Source: Jaminaea rosea (lineage: Eukaryota > Basidiomycota > Exobasidiomycetes > Microstromatales). Taken from it: DNA of 64,000 nt. Below are positions 10,253-20,147 of the stretch, piece by piece (position 1 is the stretch's first letter; each line of letters opens with the position of its first letter). Below the pieces are notes generated by a model. It did no database searches, had not been told where the DNA came from, and saw only the letters and a program-made list of their open reading frames with translations. Both the position numbers and the translations under genes were made by a program. Location: positions 1,116,001 to 1,180,000 of the forward strand of contig NW_020289976.1 in NCBI RefSeq assembly GCF_003144245.1. The letters are read 5' to 3'.

Positions 10253-11953
10253 GGCCGGGAGAGCGGACAGAAGTGAGTTGGGTACGATGGGAACACGAAT
10301 GGAGTCGCAAAGAGCAAGCGTCGGTGATGATGTTGACGATGGCAAGGAACAATGGACGTCGCTTGATCGGTTCGATTCGGAGCATTTCAATACGGTCCTT
10401 GAATCGTGCAACGAAGTGGGTCTCGACCGTGCGAGCTTGTCCCGTGAGCTGATTGGACCTGCGTGAGAGGAGCGTGAGCTCGGGCCACACTGACCGCCTG
10501 TCGACGCTTGATCGGACCTGGTCCGGCGAGGCAGAGACAGAAATCGTCAGAGATGGCGGAAAGCTGCTCAGGGCTCAAGGCGTCGATCCCACTTGGCTTA
10601 GGCTCTTACGATCCTCGAATCGTACAGTACGGCAGGCATTGATTGGCTGCCACTGCTTGGACCGTCCTGTTGCTGCAGAGTGAGCGCAAAGCGGGCCAAG
10701 GGAAGTGAGCAAGGCGAGTGAGCTGAGGAAGAAGGGTCCAAAAGAGCCGCTGCCAAGCCAAAACGCCAACCGCGGAAGGCCGACGGAGGTGTGGTGCGAG
10801 CGGGCCACGCCTGCGACCGAGCCACGCCTGCGACGAGAGAAGCTGTGAGGCGTGTGCAAGTGCAAGCCAAAGCACGGAGATGAGCCACGACGGCGACGGC
10901 AACGGCGACGATGAGATTACAGTGGGCTATTGACGACTCCGCGGCACAGCGACCCCCAACAGCAGACGATGCTATTGTCAGACAAATTCTCGTCGCCAAG
11001 GCGAAGCATAGCCAATGACGTTACCACCCATTGGGACTTGGTCCTCGTCGACATCCTCCTCGCCTTCGCCAAGGTCACCTCAGTCTTCGCCAGCCAGGCT
11101 ATCGCCCCCTCTCTTCTTGCAATTTTATCGAAGCTCTTTGTTCTGCCGTTACTGCCGCTGCCGTCGACCTTTCTCCAAGGGCGCTTCCCTCGACTCCATT
11201 TGATTTGATGTCGTTGACAGAGGAGGGGCGGCCGCCGTTCGCTGGACGCGCGCTGCGAGGTGCGTGGCAAGCAGGTGCTTGGGTGGTGTCGCAGTGTCGT
11301 CGTTGTCGTCGTGTTGACTGCCGGCGCGAGAGCAGAGGCCGGCAAGGCAAAGCGAAGCAAGCAATGCACTCGCGTTGCAGTGCCCGCCCGCTTGCCCCTG
11401 ACGGCGTCTCAGAGTGGCGCGCCTCTGTCTCCCCCCCTCCTGGCTCGGCGTGGATGGCTGGCTGGCTGGCTGGCTGGCCTCGCTGCTGACTTGGCTGACA
11501 GACAGACTTGGCTGGGCGCCGCCTTCTGAGCCGCCGCCTGCCGCGCCCCTTCCTGAGTGAGCGAGAGCGAATGAAACCCTGAGCGCAGGCAGCAGCGAGG
11601 AGAGGCGCCCAACATCGATCACACTTGACTTCGATCAAACGACGCCGCCGCCGCCGCCGCCTCCTCGTCGTCCTGCCAAACCCCCTTTCTTCCCCATTAC
11701 CATCCCTTCAACTCATCGAAGTTGATCGTCGCCCTTTTCTCTTCGTCTCTGCGTCTTGACCACAGCTTGTCGCTTTTTTTCTGGACGACAAGTGACAGTC
11801 CAGGGCGACGAAGGATTCGTGGCAAACGGCACACGCATCGCCGCCGCCCCCCCGCTCAACACAGCCTTGCCTTTTTCGTCTCCTCACGCAAACACCCGAT
11901 TTCTACTTCCTCACATTCTTTTTCGACTTCTCCCATCTTAAGCGCGCCTCGAC
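10253..11953. promoter_or_regulatory. Divergent promoter region of GH72 and FKS1
   Basis: A 1.7-kb gene-free stretch between two divergently transcribed cell-wall genes. The last 300 bases before FKS1 are strongly pyrimidine-rich on the plus strand, as in 5' leaders of highly expressed fungal genes, and include a GCC run near 11643-11663. Open frames of 100-180 codons occur on both strands here but lack family signatures and overlap one another, so I do not call a gene. Confidence 0.5.
11456..11478 (+). repeat. (GGCT)5 microsatellite
   Basis: Five perfect GGCT units plus GGC, in the FKS1 upstream region about 480 bases before the start codon. Likely variable in length between isolates. Confidence 0.85.
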
Positions 11954-14900
11954 ATGGCGTCGTCTCATCATCACCACCCGCCCGGGGGCAACCCCTTTGG
12001 CGGCCAGCCTCACCATTACGAAGATGGTGGCAGCGATGCCTCATTCGCCCCGGGCGATCGTCGTGACACCTACCAATCAGAAGGCAGCGTCGCTGAACTG
12101 ATTCCGACGCAGAACTACGACGGTGACTCGTATGAAGGAGGCTACAACGACGTCAAGTACGCACAGAGCGCAGAGTCTGCTGGCGCAGGAGGACCGCCAA
12201 GGGGCTTCGGTCCCGGGCCTGGCAGCTATGCACCTTCTGGCATGTCGTCTCCTCACACCGACTACCCTGGCACAGCTGGCGGTGGTGGAGGCTACAGGCA
12301 ACGTGAGCCTTACCCCGCCTGGACTGCAGACCACCAAATTCCGCTCTCGAAGGAGGAGATCGAGGACATCTTCATCGACCTTGCCAACAAGTTCGGCTTC
12401 CAGCGCGACAACATGCGTAACATGTACGACCACCTCATGATCCTTCTCGACTCGCGAGCAAGCAGGATGAGCCCATCACAGGCACTCGTCACGCTGCACG
12501 CAGACTACATCGGCGGAGAGCATGCCAACTACCGCAAATGGTACTTTGCAGCCCAGCTCGACCTCGACGACGCCATTGGCAAGGCACAGAACCCTGGCCT
12601 TGGCCGTGCTGCGTCGATGGCCAACCGCAAGGGCCGTGCCGGTTCCGCAGCACAGAAGCTGCAGGGAGCTGCCCAGAAGTCGCTCGAGTCCGCAGCATCA
12701 AGATGGAGGGAAGCAATGAACCGTGAGTGGCGAGCGCGCGCAGCTTCGACGATGACGACGAGGATGATGTAGTGACTGACTCTGCCTTTTGATTGCTTGT
12801 CCCCAGGCATGAACGACTACGACCGTCTGCGTCAGATCGCGCTCTACCTCCTCTGCTGGGGTGAAGGTGGACAAGTGCGATTCGTGCCAGAGTGCCTCTG
12901 CTTCATCTTCAAGTGTGCAGACGACTACTACCGCTCTCCCGAGTGTCAGAACCGCATTGAGCCCGTGCCAGAAGGACTCTACCTTCGCGCCGTCGTCAAG
13001 CCGCTGTATCGATTCCTGCGAGACCAAGTCTTCGAGGTCGTCGACGGCAAGTTCGTCAAGAAGGAGCGAGATCACGACCGTATCATCGGCTACGACGACG
13101 TCAACCAGCTCTTCTGGTACCCCGAGGGCATTGCTCGCATCGTGCTCAACGACAAGACGAGGCTGGTCGACGTACCGGCGCATCAGCGATTCATGAAGCT
13201 GGACAAGATTGACTGGAACCGCGTCTTCTTCAAGACGTACAAGGAAAAGCGATCCTTCCTTCATCTCCTCGTCAACTTCAATCGCATCTGGATCATCCAC
13301 ATCTCTGTCTTCTGGTACTACACGGCATACAACGCTCCCAAAGTCTACGAGACCAAGATCAATCCGTCACTCGCGCAGCTTCTCACTGGATCAGCGCTTG
13401 GTGGAGCCGTCTCAACATTGCTCATGATTGCAGCAACCATCGCCGAATTTTCTTACATCCCGACGACATGGAACAACACGAGCCATCTGATGAGGCGTGG
13501 TATCTTCCTCCTCGTCTGTCTCGCCATCACGATCGGTCCTGCCGTCTACGTGCAAGCCTTCAACAAGTCATCCAACGTCGCCAACTACGTGGCCTACGTG
13601 CACATGGCCCTGTCTGGCTGCATTACCGCCCTCTTCGGACTTGTGCCCTCTGGCCGCATGTTCGGTGACCGTGTCGCAGGCAAGGCGCGCAAGTACCTCG
13701 CCAACCAGACGTTTACGGCCTCGTACGCACCCTTGAAGGGCAGTCACCGAGCCGTGTCGATTCTGCTCTGGGTCCTCATCTTCGGATGCAAGCTCACGGA
13801 GTCGTACTTCTTCTTGACGCTGTCCTTCCGTGACCCTCTCGCCGTCATGATCACTATGCGAGTCCAGGGATGCGGCGACAAGTACTTTGGCACTCAGCTC
13901 TGCTCGTACCAGCCCGCCTTTGCGCTTACGGCGATGATGATCATGGACCTCTGCCTGTTCTTCCTCGACACCTTCCTGTGGTACGTCATCTGGAACACCG
14001 TCTTCTCCATCGGCTGGGCCTTTTCTATGGGTCTCTCGATCTGGACGCCTTGGAGTGACATCTTCCAGCGTCTGCCCAAGCGCATCTACGCCAAGCTCCT
14101 GGCCACGGCCGATATGGAGGTCAAGTACAAGCCAAAGGTCTTGGTATCGCAGGTCTGGAACGCCGTCATCATCTCGATGTACCGAGAACACCTCCTGTCG
14201 ATTGATCACGTCCAGAAGCTCCTCTACCACCAGGTCCCTGCGACCGATGGCGGCAAGCGCACATTGCGAGCTCCTACCTTCTTCATCAGCCAGACGGATA
14301 AGGGCATCAAGCCCGAGTTTTTCCCCAAGGGCTCCGAGGCCGAGCGTCGCATTTCCTTCTTCGCCCAATCGCTCACCACCGCGCTGCCTGAGCCTCTGCC
14401 CATCGACGCCATGCCGACTTTCACCGTTCTCACGCCTCACTACTCGGAAAAGATCTTGCTGTCGCTCCGTGAGATTATTCGCGAGGAGGACCAGAACACG
14501 CGTGTCACTCTTCTCGAGTACCTCAAGCAGCTGCATCCCATTGAGTGGGACAACTTCGTCAAGGACACGAAGATCCTCGCCGAGGAGTCCTCTGGCCTGG
14601 GCAGCTCTCCCTTCGGCGGTGACAATGGCTCTGACGAAAAGGCTGGCTCCAAGGGCACTGCCAAGACGGACGATCTGCCCTTCTACTGCATTGGTTTCAA
14701 GTCGGCTGCCCCAGAGTACACGCTCCGTACCCGTATCTGGTCCTCGCTCCGCGCGCAGACACTCTACCGCACCGTCTCTGGTTTCATGAACTACGCCAAG
14801 GCCATCAAGCTTCTCTACCGTGTCGAAAACCCTGAGGTCGTTCAGCTCTTCGGCGGCAACACCGAGAAGCTCGAGCGTGAGCTCGAGAGGATGAGTCGCC

Positions 14901-17395
14901 GCAAGTTCAAGTTCGTCATCTCGATGCAGCGCTACTCCAAGTTCAACAAGGAGGAGCACGAGAACACCGAGTTCCTGCTGCGTGCCTACCCTGACCTCCA
15001 AATTGCGTACCTCGACGAGGAGGCTCCTCGCAAGGAAGGTGGCGAGTCTCGTTGGTTCTCTGCCCTGGTCGATGGTCACTCTGAGATTCTCCCCAACGGC
15101 AAGCGTAGGCCCAAGTTCCGTGTCGAGCTGCCCGGTAACCCCATTCTCGGAGATGGCAAGTCGGACAACCAGAATCACGCCATCATCTTCCATCGCGGCG
15201 AGTATCTCCAGCTCATCGACGCCAACCAGGACAACTACCTTGAAGAGTGCCTCAAGATCCGCTCGATCCTGGGCGAATTCGAGAACTTCAACGTCTCTAA
15301 CCAGAACCCCTACGGCGGAGGCCACACCGAGTTCGCCAAGGCGCCCGTCGCCATTGTCGGATCTCGCGAGTACATCTTCTCAGAGAACATCGGTATCCTC
15401 GGTGACAATGCCGCCGGCAAGGAGCAAACGTTCGGTACCATGGCTGGTCGTGGTCTCGCGCAGATTGGCGGCAAGCTGCACTACGGTCACCCTGACTTCC
15501 TCAACGCTCTCTACATGACGACTCGTGGTGGTGTGTCCAAGGCCCAGAAGGGTCTGCATCTCAACGAGGACATCTACGCCGGTATGACTGCCTTTGGCCG
15601 TGGTGGACGTATCAAGCACTGCGAGTACTACCAATGTGGTAAGGGACGTGATCTGGGTTTCGGTACCATCTTGAACTTCACGACGAAGCTCGGAAATGGT
15701 ATGGGAGAGCAGATGCTGTCACGCGAGTACTACTACCTGGGCACGCAGCTCCCCATCGACCGCTTCTTGACCTTCTACTACGGACACCCGGGCTTCCACA
15801 TCAACAACATCCTTGTCATCATGTCGGTGCAGTTGTTCATGCTTGCCATGCTCTTCCTCGGCACGCTCAACTCCGAGCTGCGCGTGTGCAAGAGCACCAA
15901 CAGCCAGTACATCGTCGGTGTTGGCGGCTGCTACTACCTGAACCCGGTCTTCCTCTGGATCAAGCGTACCATCATCTCGATCTTCCTCGTTTTCATGATT
16001 GCCTTCCTACCCCTCTTCTTGCAAGAGCTTTCGGAGCGAGGAGCCCTCTCTGCAGTCATCCGACTCTCCAAGCACTTCCTGTCGCTCTCGCCCGTCTTCG
16101 AGGTCTTCTCGACTATGATCTACTCGCACTCCATCATCTCCAACTTGACCTTCGGTGGAGCTCGCTACATCGCCACGGGACGTGGTTTCGCCACGACTCG
16201 CCAGAGCTTTGCGCTCCTCTACTCGCGCTTTGCTGGACCGTCCATCTACGCGGGCATGCGCTTGCTCCTCGTCCTCCTCTACGTGACCTTGACGCTCTGG
16301 GTGCCTCACCTCATCTACTTCTGGATCTCCATTCTCGCCCTCTGCATTGCGCCCTTCCTCTTCAACCCGCACCAGTTCTCCGTCTCCGACTTCTTCATCG
16401 ACTACCGCGAGTTCTTGCGCTGGATGTCGAGGGGCAACTCGCGATCGCACGCCAACTCGTGGATCGGCTACTGCCGTTTGTCGAGGACCAAGGTTACGGG
16501 CTACAAGAAGAAGCGCTTGGGTCACCCCTCGGAGAAGCTCGCCGGCGACGTCCCTCGTGCTGGCTGGAGGACGATCCTCTTCGCCGAGGTCCTCGGCCCC
16601 TTCATCCAGGCCGTCATCTTCGTTGTCGCCTACGCCTTTGTCAAGTCGCTCCACGAGGCTGGAGACCCGCCCATGGGAGCCATCAGCCGTATCGCGATCA
16701 TCGCCTTGGGCCCCATCGTCTGGAACATGGCTATCCTCATCGTCGTCTTCATCACGTCGATCTTCCTCGGTCCAGCTCTCAACCGCTGCTGCTCCAAGTT
16801 CGGTTCGGTCATGGCCGCGATTGCCCATCTTCTCTCCGTCGTCGGCATGGTCGTTGCCTTTGAGTTCCTGTGGTTCCTCGAGCTCTGGAAGACGTCGCAC
16901 GCCGTGCTCGGCATCATCGCCGTCATTGCCATTCAGCGCGCCATCTTCAAGATCCTCATTGCCCTCGTCCTCTCTCGTGAGCTCAAGCATGACGAGGCCA
17001 ACAAGGCCTTCTGGACGGGCAAGGTCTGGCGCATGGGCAGCGGTGGCCACGCCTTCACTCAGCCGGCACGAGAGTTCATGGTCAAGACCATTGAGATGTC
17101 TCTCTTTGCGGCCGACTTTGTCACCTGCCACATCCTCCTCTTTGGTCTGTCAATCCCCTTGCTCATCCCGTACTTCGACAAGCTCCACTCGACGGCCCTC
17201 TTCTGGCTTCGACCATCGAGGCAGATCCACGCGCCCATCTTCTCGCTGCGCGCCAGGCGACAGAGGAGGAGCATCGTTGCACGCTACGCCACCCTGTTCT
17301 TGTTCAGCTTTGCCGTCTTTGCGGCGTTGATCGTGCTGCCGATCATTTTCAGCGACACCATCGACCTGCACTGCTCCATCTGCAAGAACTTGTAG
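11954..17395 (+). CDS. FKS1: 1,3-beta-glucan synthase catalytic subunit
   Basis: Plasma-membrane GT48 enzyme that polymerises UDP-glucose into cell-wall beta-1,3-glucan; target of echinocandins. Two exons: 11954-12722 and 12807-17395, with an 84-nt intron (GTGAGT...CCCCAG, phase 1) inside REAMNRMNDYDR; 1785 aa, normal for the family. The N terminus (about 120 aa) is disordered and His/Gly/Pro-rich. The cytosolic catalytic region includes [34 protein letters not shown] and [18 protein letters not shown]. Hydrophobic blocks before it (about residues 420-690) and after it (about 1270-1770) form the membrane domain. Hot spot 1 reads FLTLSFRDP (592-600). The hot spot 2 position reads LWIKRT (1306-1311). 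It is very rich in G/C third positions, which leaves long open frames on the opposite strand. Confidence 0.98.
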
Positions 17396-17994
17396 ACGGT
17401 TAGCCGACGGCGGCAGCAGCATCAATGACTGCAGGGCTCAGCCTGGTGCAATAGCCTTCGCGACGACATCCAGCGTGGACGCAAGCAAGCCTCGCCCACG
17501 ACGAATCAACGACAGAAACGGGGTGGCGGCAGCAACGATCCACGCCGTACCCCCTAGCTATCCTGTCTCATAGAGCATCCCTTCCTTCCCTCGCACCATC
17601 AATCCCCCTTCTTGTCCATGTGCATATCTACCATCATTTGCGCGGGGCGGCGCGCCATCATCTCCAAGCTACCATCCTTCCTCTCGTAGTAACGCTCCTT
17701 GCTGCTTCGACGCTCCCATTCCCCACCTCTGAACGAACAACCCCTACTCCCATCTCATCTCTCTCAAGACGCAGAACTTGGCGGCGAATGTCTTTTGTCT
17801 CGCTCTCTCTACACGATCGTTTTGACTCTCTTCAATGGACGCTTGAATGCTCGTAGACGGCTGGTTGTGCGCGCGTGACGAGTTGACGGGCTGAGGAGAT
17901 GGCTGACGTCGGCCAAGAGGCGAAGGGTCGGTCACGTCGAGCCGACAGGCATTACAGGCTTTATATGTGTTTACATCTGGCAATCATCCCAGAT
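17396..17994. other. FKS1 3' flank up to tRNA
   Basis: About 600 bases of C/T-rich sequence after the FKS1 stop, probably its 3' UTR and the upstream flank of the tRNA. No coding signal seen. Confidence 0.5.
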
Positions 17995-18082
17995 GGGGAA
18001 ATAGCTCAGGGGTAGAGCGCTTGCTTAGCAGAAATCCGTCAAGATTTGCATGAGGCCCGGGGTTCAATTCCCCGTTTCTCCA
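17995..18082 (+). tRNA. tRNA-Ala(AGC) with intron
   Basis: Full cloverleaf readable by eye. The acceptor stem GGGGAAA/TTTCTCC has the G3:U70 wobble that defines alanine tRNA, followed by discriminator A. D arm is GCTC/GAGC and T arm CGGGG-TTCAATT-CCCCG. The loop TTAGCA gives anticodon AGC at 18027-18029. An intron of 16 nt, 18031-18046, sits in the standard place after position 37. The spliced anticodon stem has a U28-U42 mismatch. A-box-like TAGCTCAGGGGTA and B-box GGTTCAATTCC match internal pol III promoters. Confidence 0.93.
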
Positions 18083-18090
18083 TCCTCTTT

Positions 18091-18126
18091 GGTTCGCGAC
18101 ACTCCTCGCGGACCCCGCTTTCTTTT
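18091..18126 (+). terminator. Hairpin and T-run in the tRNA-Ala trailer
   Basis: Arms GGTTCGCGA (18091-18099) and TCGCGGACC (18106-18114) form a 9-bp stem with a 6-nt loop, followed by CTTTCTTTT (TTTT at 18123-18126), the first run of four T after the tRNA. The stem has one G-U pair that would be a C-A mismatch in the opposite-strand RNA, so it fits a plus-strand transcript. Pol III needs only the T-run to stop; the hairpin's role is unknown. It also overlaps the likely 3' UTR region of the minus-strand transporter gene. Confidence 0.5.
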
Positions 18127-18195
18127 GGCGCCCCTTCTGGTCAGTGTGGCCAGAGCACGCAGGATCTGCAGAAACGTCTTCTATTTGCATGCTAT

Positions 18196-19820
18196 CTACA
18201 GATGATTGCGCCATCTCCTCCAAACGGGAATGATGGCAACGACGCAAGCGACCATGCCAAGCATGGCGACCTGGAATGACGCGCGAAAGCAGCTCGGCCC
18301 TGCCACGCACGTCGCACCGTTCCCCGGTCTGTGCTCGCCGTCGCCTGCTGCTACCCGATCTGAGTTTGCTGCGTACAGCAGCGAGAAAGCGGTGGAGCCT
18401 ACTGCGCAGAGATAGCTTAGCAGGCCCCAATTGCGCCCGAAGTTGGCTGTGCCGAAGGAGGAGACTGTGATTGAGGGGACGAGGACCTGCGGGCGAGTGC
18501 AATGGCGGTTAGGTGAGCGTGCTACGCAAAGCAGAAGCAGGAAGAGTGAGGAGCACTTACAAAGATCAGGCCGTATGACAGTCCGACCAGCAGACTGAAT
18601 GCTGGCAATCCATCGGTGGAGTCCAGCCCAAAGGAGGCGAAAGTGAATGCGCCGAGCAAGAGGAGCATGGCGACGAGAAGGAGGGTGATGCGGCTGATGC
18701 GCGGCAGGCGGCTGCGTGACGCTGACGACGACGATGATGATGATGATGAAGTGGCGGCGCTAGGGTTGGGCGCAACGGCGTCGGACAAGATGCCACCGAG
18801 CAGCCTGGCGACGGTATTAGCCGCGGCCAGGAGCTTGACCTGGCTTGCCCTGATCTCCAGCGCTACAGGTCCGATGCCCGGACGAGCGAGAATTCCCAGC
18901 ATTCCTGGTGCATGTCCCTCCGTCTGCGATCCAAGGAGCGCGACGACTACATTGCCGATGGAGGAGAGAACCATCTCCGCCCCGCCGACGCCCACTACCA
19001 TGAGGAGGCCGAGAGACCAGACTGCAGGCGTAGAGAGGAAGGCGAAGATGCTTTGGGATTCGGGGACGCCTGGCAGGATAAGGGCTTGCGGTGATGCGGT
19101 AGTGTCGTCGCCGTGGAGGAGGGGTGTCTCCTCTGAGCTGCTACGATCGTGAGGCCGAGCGCTGGCCGGAGCCTCCGTAGGCGGCGTACTCATGAAGACG
19201 GTGGCGAAGGCGTTCGTCGCTCCCAGTAGCCAACCCAGGAAGCTGAGAAAGCCCGAAGCGTCGAGATCCCCCGTCGCCTCGTCCGAGAAGAATTGCGTCC
19301 CCAACGAAGTGAGGAACAAGCTCGACAGGCTGAATAGCGTCAACGGGCCAGCAATGGCGAGTCCTGGTCTGCTGCGAAAGACGCGCGTCGAAGCGGTCAC
19401 GGCAGAGAAGTAGCTTGCAGCCACTCCCGAACCAATAGCCGTGAAAGCAATGAGGGTCACGAGAAAGGAGCCTTTTGCCATCTTTGGCTCAGGCCCGCCG
19501 ATGGCCTGCCGTTGAGCATCGAGCGCAACGACATCGGCGTACGCCATGCATTGATACCCTACAAAGAACATGATGGCTGCAGCTCCGCTTAGTAATCTTG
19601 GCCCCTTGGCATCAGCTAGTGCGCCCCATATTGCTGCGGTTAGGTATTCTCCCAGTACAGCTCCTCCCCACAATAGATTGGTCTGCGTTAGGCTGAGTCC
19701 GAGATCGCGGGTGAGGGCAGGACCAAAGATGGGGAAGGTGAAGATGCTGCCTGCTGTCAGGGCTGTCGTGGCTATGCTGAGGGTTGTGAGGACATGCTGT
19801 GTAGATGAAGGGAGGGGCAT
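18196..19820 (-). CDS. MCH1: Major facilitator transporter, MCH1/nodulin-like
   Basis: Twelve-helix membrane transporter of the major facilitator superfamily, closest in feel to fungal Mch1 (monocarboxylate-transporter-like, substrate unproven, vacuolar in yeast). Exons 19820-18561 and 18486-18196, intron of 74 nt (GTAAGT...CGCAG, phase 0); 516 aa. The first helices (TALTAGSIFTFPIFGPAL, then GEYLTAAIWGALADAKGPR with the MFS loop 2-3 motif) are clear. A cytosolic loop at about 220-250 has SSSEETPLLHG, resembling an acidic dileucine vacuolar sorting signal. A serine run interrupts the loop before helix 9 or 10. The second exon carries VSSFGTANFGRNWGLLSY, a typical block, and the last two helices. 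Its stop lies only 113 bases from the tRNA on the other strand. Membership in the MFS is firm; the MCH1 name less so. Confidence 0.85.
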
Positions 19821-20147
19821 TGGAAGTGAATGACCGTGTGATGATGAGAAACGTTCGGTAAGGGTAGAGAGGAAAGAGGTGAGTCTGAGATTACGATGTC
19901 CAGGGGTCCAAAGAGTCGCAACCGGCGGAAAGGCAGTCGACGCGGGGCGGACACGCAGACTGCGAGACCGAGTGGACGAGGGGCCGGAGTGGAGACGACT
20001 CGACGCTGCATCTGCATTTGCGCTGCCTTGCCTCTAGAGTAGTCACTTCGTCATGCGCACACAGCCGTCATGCTCACGCTGCTTTGAATGTGACAATCTA
20101 CATTGGTCATGATAGACTGAAAAGAAATCGCGTCGTGTGCGCCGCGC
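19821..20147. other. MCH1-like promoter and RPC1 3' flank
   Basis: 327 bases between two minus-strand genes. No coding signal; it should contain the transporter promoter and the 3' UTR of RPC1. Confidence 0.45.

Noticed and set aside
11099-11638. Open frames of 150-180 codons in the GH72/FKS1 intergenic region
   Set aside because: Several overlap in different frames, include the GGCT repeat, and show no recognisable domain.
13568-15325. 585-codon open frame antisense to FKS1
   Set aside because: It mirrors the strong G/C third-position bias of FKS1; its translation is rich in Glu, Asp, Val and Leu with no family features. The same holds for the 374-codon antisense frame at 16007-17131.
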